Assembly: GCA_949987565.1 (NCBI GenBank)
Contig: OX465109.1
Span: forward strand, 18,768,415 to 18,832,414
Direction of reading: 5' to 3'
Length of the DNA stretch: 64,000 bases
Origin: Luidia sarsii
Taxonomy: Eukaryota; Echinodermata; Asteroidea; Paxillosida; Luidiidae
Part shown: one piece after another, positions 10,349-21,789 of the stretch
How positions within the stretch are numbered: the first letter of the stretch is position 1
Layout: every line of letters begins with the position of its first letter
Notes under the pieces: generated by a model
Told to the model about the DNA's origin: nothing
The model's input: only the letters and a program-made list of their open reading frames with translations
Database searches by the model: none
Program-made: the position numbers and the translations under genes

Positions 10349-10635
10349 CTAGCCTAGTTGTATGAGGGGCTGAGACAATGGTTGGACTGCATGGAGACAG
10401 CTCTTCCTCGATTTAAGGCGGCTCGGGGCGGGTTGGTGGATATGACATGGATGGCGAGTGTCATCAGTATTGGTAAAAATTCAGTTCAAACCATGTAACC
10501 TACATGTACTGTAATGGCCCATATGAGTCTGTGGATGCCTAGCTTGCGAGTGCAGTTTACCTTGCAAAGACCGACTATTTTGTCCTTTGAGTCACAAGTA
10601 AGGCAAGTCAAGTCTGTTGTTCCGAGTCTGATTCC

Positions 10636-10800
10636 AGTGGTCAATTTCACCAATCAGATTGTACCTTGCGATCGATCCTAAGACAATAGTCGATGCACTA
10701 AATCTACATGTATGTGACCCTTTGTGAAAACGATGCATTACCCATCATGTATCAGGTTACGATGGATTGTTTTAAAGGCTTTGTGAAATCGACCTGAGGC
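10636..10800. mobile_element. Family D foldback element
   Basis: 'ggtcaatttcaccaatcaga' at the left and 'ggctttgtgaaatcgacc' at the right are inverted ends; the centre carries 'gcgatcgatcctaagac'. Confidence 0.65.
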
Positions 10801-10955
10801 GGTTTATTATCGTGACTCAAATGCGATTTAGGGAGGACTTTTTCTCCACGGCAGAGATTCTGATTCTGATTCTGAATCAGGTTACGATGGATTGTGGGGC
10901 TTTGTGAAATCAACCCATGGCCATTTATTATCGCGATCCAAATGCGATTCAGAGC
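10801..10955. repeat. Chimeric block: D right end and GATTCT element between direct repeats
   Basis: 'tttattatcgtgactcaaat' (10804) recurs as 'tttattatcgcgatccaaat' (10923). Between them lie a short family A/GATTCT piece and a second copy of the D right end ('ggttacgatggattgt'). This looks like nested insertion plus duplication. Confidence 0.5.
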
Positions 10956-10959
10956 CCTG

Positions 10960-11690
10960 CAAGATAGGACGTGAATGTGAGTCTGAGTCATTGACAATGA
11001 GAGTGAAGTGTGAGTTACAGTAAAAAAAAAACCCACACAAGACTCAAGCGTGAGTCTGAGTCATATAATTCTGCCCCATTCCCCGCTCGGGGAATGCCGG
11101 TGAGACAGCACACAAGGACAGTGAACCCCCGGAGTTGCTAATACCTCATCACTCTTAGATGCTGTTGCTGTCCCTGCCATCGCCCCTTATCCCACGCCCA
11201 CCTGCATCCCGTATCGTCTCAGTGGCACATCGCGGGAGGCCTTAAGAGCACATTTTGACATCCCATCCTCGGGAGACATCAACTCACAAATAACTCACGG
11301 AGTGCTTACCGTAAAAAATCCGACCGACGGAAAATTTGGCCCGTTCCCAGTGGGAGTCAGGCTCCAGATTGGATATTAATACCGCACCCAAAACACCCTG
11401 GGAAAACCGTTCTTATATCAGGACTCTGCCTTCTAATCCTTCGCCCCGGCAGTCGACCGAACCATCCTGCCTCACTCCCCAAGCCTCGCTCAGAGAAAGT
11501 GTGGCAGAAGCGGCCTTGTCTACCCCCACTCCCTTCCCTCCCCCCGCCCCCCGCCCGCCTAAAAAAAGGAGCTGCTTAGAGATTTACCTTTTTAATACGT
11601 CCGAAGATGTCAGGAGCATGTTTTGCAGGCCTTACCTCAACAAGACAAAACCATTTACAGACCGTCATCCCCGCTTTAAAAAAAAAAAAT
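10960..11690. other. No recognisable feature
   Basis: Moderately GC-rich; a C-rich patch at 11525-11560. A 136-codon open frame here has no recognisable domain or splice context and is not called. Confidence 0.4.
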
Positions 11691-11691
11691 T

Positions 11692-12050
11692 GTTCCGTAA
11701 GCCAGGCTCCTGTGTGACAAGGGACCCCTCTTCTCTGCACTGTTAAAGGAGGCTTATTGCAAATCATTTTGCCCTCTGCCTTGGGGGCAGAATGGAAGCT
11801 ACAAAGTCCGTACAGATGTAAGAACTTGTAGCTCTGTAAACAACCCAACAACTCACTGCATGTCATTGCATTTTGTGAGATGTTCTGCCAGCCAGGCTCT
11901 TGTGTGACAAGGGACCCCTGTTCTCTGTACTATTAAAGGAGGCTTATTGCAAATCATTTTGCCCTCTGCCGGGAGGCAAAATGGAAGCTACAAAGTCCGT
12001 ACAGATTTAAGAACCTATAGCACTGTAAACAACCCAACTACTCTACTTAC
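11692..12050 (+). repeat. Tandem duplication, about 188-bp unit, 2 copies
   Basis: 'ccaggctcctgtgtgacaag' (11702) recurs at 11890. Both copies continue through 'ggaggcttattgcaaatcat' and 'gaagctacaaagtccgtaca' with scattered substitutions. Confidence 0.85.
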
Positions 12051-12059
12051 TGCATCTCT

Positions 12060-13080
12060 ACAGAGCTGCGTGTGGGTAAAGGCAAGATTTGCTTTTGTAC
12101 CGAATCCTTTCAAAGATTTCTGGGTGGCTGTGCATGTAGCTACTGCCTGCACATCAGTCCAGCACTACTAAGCTACTGTCAGAAATGGCTATAGGCGGAT
12201 CACATTGTGGTCTCTTGCCCTGCAGATAGATTGCATCCTCTCAAATCAAACAAGATTTTCCCGGGACTGCCTTATAGTGGCAAGACTGAAGAGAGCGCGG
12301 GGGGACACCTTTGCTTTTGCGCCTTTCAGAGCCTCTGACCACCCTCCACACAAACACAGCTTAGGACTCCATGTCTGTTCCCCGAAAGCCGAGGAGGAGG
12401 GTTAAAAATCCTCTCAAATTCTCTGAGCGTACTAACAACCTCATCTCCAATTTTTTTCAAAACAGTCAGTTTTTCCTTTAACAATCAAATGTAGCATGTT
12501 GAATAGGAATGTAATTATGTACATTATCAAGGATCATTTTTTCTACAGGCTTTGATATCTCATCTAATTGTCTCAGATTTTGTTCTCGTTTTCAACTGGA
12601 AACAAAATCACTTGGTATAAATGAATGACATGTTTTTTTGAGGGAGAGCTAGACTGTCCGTAGGGTTATTTTTCAATCTCGATAACAGAGATTTACTCTT
12701 GAAGCTCACAGCAGTGCTGTTCAAGGCAGAGAGGTTTGGCCTCCCCCCCCTATCCCCCATCTCAACCCTCCTCTCCGACATAGACCAAACACCTGCTCAA
12801 GCAAGCACAACAGATAGATGCCTGGCAGGCACTCATATAATATCCAAACAACACTAAACTTGAACAAACCGAACCCACCCCCCACCCGTCTCCCCTGTCA
12901 CTAACATCAATAAGGGAAAACAAATAGAGAATAAATAGGTTTGATGCCGCACAGGCAAAATCCGATGGAATGTGTATGCAGCTTGTCAACAGTTTTGACA
13001 TTGCAAGCATTGGTGGGAGTGTGGGAGAGGCTGGCTGGAGGCGATTGGATTGTTTGCAGTCGTCTCTTCCTTCTCTCTCG
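12060..13080. other. No recognisable feature
   Basis: No known family or exon seen; a C-rich stretch near 12740-12775. Confidence 0.4.
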
Positions 13081-13084
13081 GGAC

Positions 13085-14062
13085 CCATCCTTCACCTCTT
13101 CCTGCTCGGCTTGCCCTTGCCTTGCCCGGCCTTGCCCTCCCCTCTCCTACCCACTGGCCTCTCCTACCCTTTCCTGCCTTCTACTACCCTCTCCACACCT
13201 CTTGTACCCTCTCCTGCCCTCTCCTGCCCTCTCCTGCCCTCTCCTGCCCTCTCCTGCCCTCTCCTGCCCTCTCCTGCCCTCCTCCCCTCTTGTCTCTCCT
13301 TACCTCTCCTTCCCTCTCCTCCTGTCTCCTCCTGCCCTCCCCTCTCCTACCCACTGGCCTCTCCTACCATTTCCTGCCTTCTACTACCCTCTCCACACCT
13401 CTTGTACCCTCTCCTGCCCTCTCCTGCCCTCTCCTGCCCTCTCCTGCCCTCTCCTGCCCTCCTCCCCTCTTGTCTCTCCTTACCTCTCCTGCCCTCTCCT
13501 TCCCTCCCCTCCTGTCTCCTCCTGCCCTCTCTCCTCCTGCCCTCCCCTCTTCTCTCTCCCCTCTCCTGCCCATTCCTGCCCTCTCCTTCCCTCTCCTCTC
13601 TCTTCTTGCCCTCTCCTGCCCTCCTACGCTGTCGTCTCTCCTTCCCTCTCCTTCCCTCTCCTTCCCTCTCCTTCCCTCTCCTTCCCTCTCCTTCCCTCTC
13701 CTTCCCTCTCCTTCCCTCTCCTCCTGCCCTCCCCTCTCTTCTCTCCCCTCTCCTGCCCTCTCCTGCCCTCTCCTGCCCTCTCCTGCCCTCTCCTTCCCTC
13801 TCCTTCCCTCTCCTCTCTCCTCCGCTCTCCTCCTGTCCTCTCTCCTCCTGCCCCCCTCTCTCCTCTTGCCCCTCTCCTGCCCTCTCCTTCCCTCTCCTGC
13901 CCTCTCCTTCCCTCTCCTTCCCTCTCCTGCCCTCTCCTTCCCTCTCCTGCCCTCTCCTTCCCTCTCCTTCCCTCTCCTGCCTTCTCCTCCCCTCTCCTTC
14001 CCTCCCCTCCCCTCTCCTTTCCTCCCCTCCCCTCTCCCCTCTCCCCATCTCTTCCCTCTCCA
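13085..14062 (+). repeat. CCTGCCCTCT/CCTTCCCTCT decamer array, about 980 bp
   Basis: Nearly pure C+T on the plus strand. The 10-bp unit alternates G and T at one position. A longer period of about 200 bp is visible: 'ctacccactggcctctcct' at 13148 recurs at 13348. Open frames of 240-395 codons on both strands are artefacts of the stop-free unit. Confidence 0.93.
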
Positions 14063-14239
14063 AGAAGCAGCAATCAATTTTTTTGGTGGGGGTATGTTAC
14101 ATTTGATTGCCATAATGTACTGAAGTAGGCTACATGTACATGTGCATGTTCATGTAAACTAGTCGACAATAGTGGCCGATGCATTGATGTCTCATTAGCT
14201 ATATCCATATCTCATTGACAGTCATGTCACGCCGCAGTC

Positions 14240-14320
14240 TTCTCTGTTCTGCTGTCTCTAACATCTCCACCTCCTGATGTTGTACTGCTCTTTTCTGTAG
14301 CCAGTTTTCTCAATGATTAG
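14240..14320 (+). repeat. Flank L relative after the decamer array
   Basis: 'ctccacctcctgatgttg' and 'ctgtagccagttttct' align with 7340-7385 after the 6.8-kb CT array. Confidence 0.5.
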
Positions 14321-14324
14321 GAAG

Positions 14325-15205
14325 CCAATCTCTCTGTGATTACTTCTAAGATGAATTCTTTAGCCTCGAAATGAACCTGTTGAAGACGGCTTTTGAACTT
14401 TCCCAACCTGGCATGAGAACGACGCAAAATGTACAAGAGTCCGACGATGAAAGTTTGACCCAAAAAAAAAATGTATCTCAACAGGGCTTCATTTTGTCTA
14501 CAGTCCCTTACACATTCCTGGATGAGATCCCTTAACCATCACATAAATTTGTCGCTAAATTTGAAGGCATCTTTTTTATGTATTCACTCACAAACTGCAA
14601 TGGAAATCGTCTTTAGTTCATGTGATGTTATAACAAGTTGTGCAAATGAAACTGATGCCCAGGCTGGAGCCACAGCCTTCATTTCATAAAATGGCCCCGT
14701 GAGAAGGCTGTATCAAGTGTCACTTGAAAAAAAAAATGTACAAATGCCCCTGCCAGTGTAGCTTAATACCAAACTGATTCGTGACCAAACCTTACTACTG
14801 CCTCTCCATCCCCAACCCCCCCAAACGGAGCCCCTCTCAAAATATGTATATCAGGATCTGGCAAGGACTGCTTATGATGAAAGCCGAGATGGACCAATCC
14901 TTGCCCAATTAATATTGTGCACTGCCCTAGTGTCACTTGAAGACGTATAGTCCTAGGGCACAGAGGAATGTTTCCCCTGTCCCATCCTATAGCTCTCAAA
15001 GAGCCAGCCCCAGTTTACCATATGCCATATCAACCCCCCCCCCCCCTCGATTAATCAACCTTCCAAAATAAGACATGAGTGGGTTTTTTTTTCCTTTTTT
15101 TTTTCCCTAAGACATTTCAGTGTACATGCAGTGCTTGAATGTGGGACAGTATACTCCCATGTTGCACGGCCGTTTTATACCGTAAGTGATTCGGTGGCAG
15201 TCAGA
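14325..15205. other. No recognisable feature
   Basis: Includes a poly-C run (15035-15047) and a poly-T patch (15080-15110); otherwise nothing. Confidence 0.4.
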
Positions 15206-15212
15206 ATTACGA

Positions 15213-16547
15213 AAGGCTACGGGTTTCCCTTTGGTCGCATCCTGAGAGATGCGGGAAAACCTGGCTTTGACGGGAAAAGAGATGGAGGCTAGATGGGTTT
15301 CCCTTTGGTCGCATCCTGAGAGATGCGGGAAACAGGGCTTTGACGGGCAAAGGGATGGAGGCTACGGGTTTCCCTTTGGTCACATCCTGAGAGATGCGGG
15401 AAAACCGGGCTTTGACGGGAAAAGAGATGGAGGCTAGATGGGTTTCCCTTTGGTCACATCCTGAGAGATGCGGGAAACAGGGCTTTGACGGGAAAAGGGA
15501 TGGAGGCTACAGGTTTCCCTTTGGTCACATCCTGAGAGATGCTGGAAAACCGGGCTTTGACGGGAAACGGGATGGAGGCTACGGGTTTCCCTTTGGTCAC
15601 ATCCTGAGAAATGCGGGAAAACCGGGCTTTGACGGGAAACGGGATGGAGGCTACGGGTTTCCCTTTGGTCACATCCTGAGAGATGCGGGAAAACCGGGCT
15701 TTGACGGGAAACGGGATGGAGGCTACGGGTTTCCCTTTGGTCACATCCTGAGAGATGCGGGAAAACCGGGCTTTGACGGGAAACGGAATGGAGGCTACGG
15801 GTTTCCCTTTGGTCACATCCTGAGAGATGCGGGAAAACCGGGCTTTGACGGGAAAAGAGATGGAGGCTACGGGTTTCCCTTTGGTCACATCCTGAGAGAT
15901 GCGGGAAAACCGGGCTTTGACGGGAAACGGGATGGAGGCTACGGGTTTCCCTTTGGTCGCATCCTGAGAGATGCGGGAAAACTGGGCTTTGACGGGAAAC
16001 GGGATGGAGGCTACGGGTTTCCCTTTGGTCACATCCTGAGAGATGCGGGAAAACCGGGCTTTGACGGGAAAAGAGATGGAGGCTACGGGTTTCCCTTTGG
16101 TCGCATCCTGAGAGATGCGGGAAAACCGGGCTTTGACGGGAAACGGGATGGAGGCTACGGGTTTCCCTTTGGTCACATCCTGAGAGATGCGGGAAAACCG
16201 GGCTTTGACGGGAAAAGAGATGGAGGCTACGGGTTTCCCTTTGGTCGCATCCTGAGAGATGCGGGAAAACCGGGCTTTGACGGGAAACGGGATGGAGGCT
16301 ACGGGTTTCCCTTTGGTCACATCCTGAGAGATGCGGGAAAACCGGGCTTTGACGGGAAACGGGATGGAGGCTACGGGTTTCCCTTTGGTCACATTCTGAG
16401 AGATGCGGGAAAACCGGGCTTTGACGGGAAACGGGATGGAGGCTACAGGTTTCCCTTTGGTCACATCCTGAGAGATGCGGGAAACCGGGCTTTGACGGGA
16501 AAAGAGATGGAGGCTACGGGTTTCCCTTTGGTCTCATCCTGAGAGTC
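15213..16547 (+). repeat. 72-bp minisatellite, about 19 copies, with a 144-bp dimer subperiod
   Basis: Units run from 'ggctacgggtttccctttgg' to 'gacgggaaacgggatgga'. Two diagnostic sites (GTCAC/GTCGC and AAACGGG/AAAAGAG) alternate from about 15950 to 16310, giving a 144-bp higher-order period. Because 72 = 3 x 24 and the unit has no stop in several frames, long frames stay open on both strands (382 codons plus, 336 codons minus). The plus frame repeats GYGFPFGHILRDAGKPGFDG then KRDG. No promoter, signal peptide or splice evidence, so I call it a minisatellite. Confidence 0.93.
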
Positions 16548-16549
16548 AG

Positions 16550-18330
16550 TCAGTCAAACAGTCGGCCGGTAGCAAAGCACTGGCATAGCATGAACCGGTT
16601 GGCATGGTTGTACCAAGTTGACCTCGGCATGGCACAAAAACCTGGACAGCATAATTATAATTTGTGCACAGGTCCTTCACTCCCACACATCAGATGCTTA
16701 GCTATAAATCAACCCCTTTTTAATTCCATTGTAACCTAGAATTTAGGATTTGACTTTCAGGGCCGCTTGTGTACCATTGGCATCTGGCAGTCACCTGTGT
16801 GCATTCCTTTTTGTGGGCTGACGGATGGCACATAGGCCTGTGAGCTGGCCATTTGGAAGTGAAATCACTCGATACGACTGTACGTGTACCGTGCCCCAAC
16901 TGTGCACCCCTCTCCGCCCTTTGCATATTCTACACATGCACCGTGCGCTTATGTTTGTGCCCTGTGTGAGGATTCTGCCGTCTAATTAACCATGCTGCAG
17001 GAATCGTGACACAGCCGGTCATTGCCTTCGACTCTGGCGCGGACAGAAGTCACGATGAACATCCAAAAATCTTCAAACCTGACTCCTTACAGGATGAGTT
17101 AGTCCAACAACAACGAAATCAACATGCTTTCTCACGCAGCTCCAAGATTAAATCTGATTTCAATCTAGCCTTCATTCTGTCCCAGTGGCTGAATTCATAC
17201 AGTCCGAAAATATTTTTGCTACGAATATTTGATGAATTTCATGGCCTACATGCATAAAACCCTGCTACTGAACAATTCTCATCGAGTCTTGAAATGCCAC
17301 ATTTGAATATTGCTTTATTATTTCTACACAATTTCATCAGGAGCACCTTACACTCTTTCACTCTGACCTTCATTTTCCCAAAACTGTCCGTATTTTCGCA
17401 TATTTTCTTGAACTGTTGCTGTTTTATGTTAGTGGAGTTTGAGGGATTCCAACGCCTCTGCATGAATAATTTTGAACCTTAAAAGGAGAAATTAAGGGCT
17501 GGAAAATTTGGATCTTCTTGCGCCATAGCTGGGTTTTTTTTTGTGATGACACCAAATCCCCACTTTATGGTGTCTCTTTGTCAAAGAGGAACCGAACACC
17601 ATGGAACTCACAGTTGTTGAGAAATATCAATCGCTGTTGGCCTCTGGAATAGCCTCCATGGAAGCTTCCACGGATAATGAGATTTGGAACAACTCACCCA
17701 CAATACTGTAACTGTCTTTGATGTACACACCTGTACATGTACAGTATCCTTTTCGGAGGTTCAAGTTCTTAATTGAGTATTGGGTAGACTATCAGTAGCT
17801 CTTTACTGTTGCAATTTTTGGTGGATGTGTGAGATTCTTAGCATTGTCCTGTGAAACCACATTTCTGATCTTGGGCAAATCTTTCTCAATTGTTTTTTTT
17901 TCCATTTGAGCCAACAGTATAAGTAGAGGTCTCTCTTTTTGTTGTCCAGATTCCATACTGAGCAGTGGGCCTGTTCTGACAAATTGTCCCCTCTCAAATT
18001 GTCTGGCCGTGCACCCTGCATATTCCCTTCCTTATTTCGTCCCACGCATTTCCCCTTTCCCAGAAATATACGTCTGCTCACTGGTGTGCGACAATTGGAG
18101 ATCTCTCCTCCGCCCCAATCTCCCCCAAGTCACTGCGTTGAGAATAACAACGCGCCTGTGTTTTTTTCCTCTCTCCGAAATAGAATCCACTCTCGAAAAG
18201 GTCGTGCCAATTTTGCATTTCGGTACGCCGGAGAGATGCTCTAAGAGATAGAGACATTGCTCTTGTACGGGGGAAAACAAATAGGTCGCGGAATGATTGG
18301 AGAAAGATATCAAACCAGAAAAAAAGTCCT
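16550..18330. other. No recognisable feature (1.8 kb)
   Basis: The longest stretch without a recognised repeat. Nothing coding with a family match, and no splice-flanked exon pattern of the PTPRN family seen. Confidence 0.4.
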
Positions 18331-18334
18331 ATGA

Positions 18335-18592
18335 TGTAGAACAGAGAGGTATCAGTACAGCTTCTTCCCTCGTTCTGCCTTCATCTGGAATTCCCTTCCT
18401 GGTTCTTGCTTTCCCCCTGCCTGCGATCTTGCCCTTTTTTAAGAGGAATGCTAATTCCTACAGTATCTCCGGCCTTCCTGAGTTCCTCTCTATCTCCTTT
18501 CTTTCTTCAGCCCTTTAACTGTGAGTGGCTTTTTCATCCTTGTTTTGGGCGATTTTGCATTTAAACAAAATAAATAAATAATAAATTGTAGG
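18335..18592 (+). mobile_element. 5'-truncated non-LTR retrotransposon 3' end
   Basis: Encodes RTERYQYSFFP, RSAFIWNSLP and then CFPPACDLALF before a stop, the end of a pol ORF, with a 3' UTR ending in an A-rich tail (aaataaataaataataaa). It matches the minus-strand copy at 22.4-22.7 kb almost residue for residue. SFFPxxxxxWNSLP is a common C-terminal motif of non-LTR pol proteins. Confidence 0.75.
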
Positions 18593-18732
18593 GAGTGACC
18601 TCGCACATGCATGAGGAGAATAAGATGGAGAAGGGTTCAGATGTACCGGGTTCACTTTGGCTTCAACATCTTACGAGCCATGTCTGGCGCACCGAAAAAG
18701 AGCCCGGAGATCTTGCCTCCCATCGGCAGGCC

Positions 18733-18830
18733 TCCCCTCCTCCCCTCCTCCCCTCCTCCCCTCCTCCCCTCCTCCCCTCCTCCCCTCCTCCCCTCCTCCC
18801 CTCATTCCCTCCTCCCCTCATTCAATTCCC
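18733..18830 (+). repeat. CCCCTCCT octamer array
   Basis: About 12 perfect or near-perfect CCCCTCCT units on the plus strand. Confidence 0.9.
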
Positions 18831-19014
18831 ATTTTGCCCCCCCCCCCCATGCCAACCCTTGTCCCTTTCAAGGGTAGTGCATGTTTCAACTTGTCCACTT
18901 TGGATGACTCACTGAAAAAAGGAAAAACACTAACACTATAAAAATGACATCCAATGAATAGATATTTAACTGCCCTGTGTTACGTACATGGCAGTTAATG
19001 GTTGAATGTTTCTG

Positions 19015-19125
19015 GCTGGCGTTCCCACCCCTAAGGGCTGGATAGCTCAGATAGTAAGAGTGCTGGCACACAAAACCTGAGGTCTGGGTGTTCAGGTCCC
19101 TATGCAGTCAAAGTCCAAATAATTC
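19015..19125 (+). mobile_element. tRNA-like family C element
   Basis: 'gggctggatagctcagatag' holds the A box, and a decayed B box follows ('gtgttcaggtccct'). Confidence 0.65.
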
Positions 19126-19171
19126 TAGCCCCGTAATTATGTCACAATATATTGTACAGTATATTGCTTAA

Positions 19172-19491
19172 AGCCCCTACACACCATCAGTAAAGATCTT
19201 ACAGACGCGTCCATACTTTGTCTAATCCAGCATATATAGGCACGAAATACTGTGAAAGTTTCAGCTCAATTTGTCAACCATATTGCGAGAAAAATGGTGA
19301 AAAACTGGCTCATATTTTCATTAAACTGTGTCAGCTTTGAGGATCGTAAAATGCACCTACATGTACATTTAGCAGAATTTTCCATAGCGCTACCGTGCGT
19401 TTGAACCGGAAAATTGCGAGTAAATCTCAAAACAGTCGGCGGTAATTGCGAATATACCATGTTGGATTTGTGCAAATGGTGTGTAGGGGCT
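19172..19491 (+). mobile_element. MITE F with perfect 16-bp TIRs and TTAA flanks
   Basis: Left end AGCCCCTACACACCAT (19172-19187) and right end ATGGTGTGTAGGGGCT (19476-19491) are exact inverse complements. TTAA lies directly outside at 19168-19171 and 19492-19495. 320 bp, non-coding. The combination suggests a piggyBac-type non-autonomous element. Confidence 0.88.
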
Positions 19492-19696
19492 TTAAGGCTT
19501 GTAAGCATGGTTTTTCCCAAAAGTCATTTTAAAACGACCATTGGAAATTTATACAAAATATACAACTTTTCATGAAAATGGCAGCATTCCAAGCGCTAAA
19601 AGTTCACAGCATGTCTGATACCGGTATTTACTTACCACTTGAGTAAGTTACTACTTTAACACAATTTGTCAGGTTGAAATTTGGATTTGGTCAAAA

Positions 19697-20024
19697 GATT
19701 GCCACAGTCTGTGTGTTAAACCAGTAAACATTCCAAAAAAGCAATCCTGCGAAGGTTTTAGCTCAAATGGTGATCTGAGAAAGTAGAAAAAGGTAAAAAA
19801 AGGTCACGGTTTTTGCACCATTCTGTAGTGTAAGAAATAGTTTATTGCTTACGAGTAATAAACTATTTGTTGATGTTTGAGTGAACATTTTTAGGGAAGT
19901 ACAGCATCCCAAACTGTAAGATTTCAACATGATGATTCTATCATGACCATCTACAAACTGTGTAAATTAGAAGGAAATCTTTGGACATCGATGTTTTCTG
20001 ATCTTCCCAATGTTGTATTGGCCT
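19697..20024 (-). mobile_element. MITE E, end-truncated copy
   Basis: Reverse of the element at 33.0 kb. It shares 'gattgccacagtctgtgtgt', 'taataaactatttgttgatg' and the terminal 'tgttgtattggcct' followed by TTAA (20025-20028). The other terminus is missing or diverged. Confidence 0.75.
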
Positions 20025-20044
20025 TTAACCCCAGCCTTTGGGAG

Positions 20045-20540
20045 ACATTAGGTCAGTTTCTCGGACCATCCGTTGCAGTTTGAGATACGTGATTACTGAA
20101 TGTTGTCATGCACACGTATGCCAATTCGGATGTGTATTCGGGAAAACATTGGCTCATTCCTATCCCTGACCACAGTGCTTCTTTCTCAGGGGTCCCTTCT
20201 GTTTTCCCTCTCGTCGAGGGGGAGGGGAAGGAATCAAACCCCCCTTCTTTTTCGATTTCCACCCCTTGCCGCGTGGTCATACATATATATGGGTCGATGT
20301 GACCAGGGGGATGCAAGTTTTTGACAGGCCTGTGGCAAGAGACCACTTCAATACGCCCCCCCCCTCCACATCCACCCTCTCTCACGATTCAGCATTTCAG
20401 CTGCAGCCCGGGAATAATTAGTCTCCCAAATGGCAGTGAGGACTATTCCGGGATGAGCTGGCTGGCTTTGAGTCACTCTCTCCCCAAAGCTGACACCGAA
20501 TTCTCCCGCATAAGAATGGCCACCCAGTCCCGTTCATTTT
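20045..20540. other. No recognisable feature
   Basis: GC-moderate with a poly-C run at 20355-20364; nothing supported. Confidence 0.4.
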
Positions 20541-20559
20541 AAACTTTGATGTGTACACT

Positions 20560-20640
20560 GTACATGTACATGTACAACTACAAGTGCCAATGTGCTTTAT
20601 ACACACATGTACATGTACTGTACATGTACACACGTACAAA
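20560..20640. repeat. GTACAT/ATGTAC palindromic hexamer cluster
   Basis: Repeated tgtacatgtaca words; each unit is its own near reverse complement. Confidence 0.75.
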
Positions 20641-20721
20641 TGCTAATGTGACTTGTGCACATGTACTAATGGTATAAATGGTATAAATGCGAGTTGTTTA
20701 TTATAAATTATACATATTATG

Positions 20722-20838
20722 TATAATTTATGTATAGATTTATGTACAGATTTATGTACAGATTTATGTACAGATTTATGTACAGATTTATGTACAGATT
20801 TATGTACAGATTTATGTACAGATTTATGTACATGTACA
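20722..20838 (+). repeat. 12-bp repeat GATTTATGTACA, about 9 copies
   Basis: Perfect tandem 12-mers ending in ACATGT repeats. The minus strand reads as repeated KSVH, an array artefact. Confidence 0.92.
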
Positions 20839-21024
20839 GATGCTAATGTGACTTTTGCACATTCACATACACATGTACAAATGCTGAAGTGATTTGCACA
20901 CATGCACTTGTATACACAGAAATGTTGGAGATGTGTATACTGTAGATCTATAGATAGCCATGTTAGTCTAACCAATGAATGATAACAATTAGCCAAAGAG
21001 ACCAGTAATAAAGACTTACATTGT

Positions 21025-21125
21025 AAATGTATATGTACAATGTACATGTACAATGTACATGTACATGTACATGTACATGTACATGTACATGTACAATGTA
21101 CACATGTACATGTACAATGTACACC
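21025..21125. repeat. ACATGT palindromic array
   Basis: About 15 near-continuous TACATG units, self-complementary throughout. Confidence 0.9.
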
Positions 21126-21359
21126 CCCTTGGCAGTCTCCCCACAACAGTCGGAGTAATCACTGCCCCGAAAACATTGAGTTACCAGCTTCCTCTCTGAG
21201 CCATTCTCAAAAGAGACGACTCGCCTGGTGTCGCTGCCAACTTGCCCCACTGAGATTCAACCGTGCAAACCTCCAAGGCTTATCTGCACGGCCGTTTTGG
21301 CGTGAATCCCCCCCCCCCCCAAGTATTTTGACTCACACGAGCGATGCATGAATCCATTA

Positions 21360-21435
21360 TAAAAGGGCCTGACCTTTGAGAAAGGTCCTTGAAGGTGTGA
21401 AACATCAAGGGTCTATACTATTTGGAGAGTTGCTT
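21360..21435 (-). mobile_element. Family A fragment
   Basis: 'ctttgagaaaggtcctt' then a diverged 'gtgaaacatcaaggg', the reverse arm of family A. Confidence 0.6.
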
Positions 21436-21469
21436 TAAGGTAATTTAAGTCAGTAAGCAGCTTGCAACA

Positions 21470-21775
21470 TTGGTCGAGGTCAAAGAATAGCATCCATACG
21501 TTGTCTGATCCAACATTTGCATGAAGTAGCACACCTGTGAAAATTTCAGCTCAATCCGCCAACCGAGTCTGGAGAAAATTGTTCTGAAAAATGTTTAGAT
21601 CCTGGTGAGATGTAAACGATTTGATTTACTCTTCTTCTTTTTTAAATACAATATTTTAGGCAGAAAAAAAAATTCAGCACAAGGTTTCTATTCTAACCAT
21701 CTTCAAACTGTTACGTTTCATTTAAATATGTGAACATTTCTGTTTTTCTGTCTTGCCAATGTTGTGTAGGGGCTT
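21470..21775 (+). mobile_element. MITE F relative, left end lost
   Basis: Shares 'gaaaatttcagctcaat' and the right end 'gtgtaggggctttaag' with MITE F at 19.2 kb. The left end is replaced by family A sequence ('cagtaagcagcttgcaacat'). Confidence 0.6.
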
Positions 21776-21789
21776 TAAGGCACATAAGA

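Noticed and set aside
11336..11746. 136-codon open frame
   Set aside because: No domain, no splice context, includes poly-C and poly-A tracts, and runs into a tandem duplication.
12941..14128. Open frames of 240-395 codons on both strands
   Set aside because: They lie wholly in the CCTGCCCTCT decamer array; stop-free repeats stay open by composition, with no start, splice or domain evidence.
15394..16542. 382-codon plus and 336-codon minus frames of perfect 24-residue repeats
   Set aside because: Explained by a 72-bp unit divisible by three. Kept as a finding for testing but not called as a gene.
15213..16547. CRISPR-like array
   Set aside because: Units are contiguous with no unique spacers, and the DNA is eukaryotic; the same holds for the 60-bp and 68-bp arrays.
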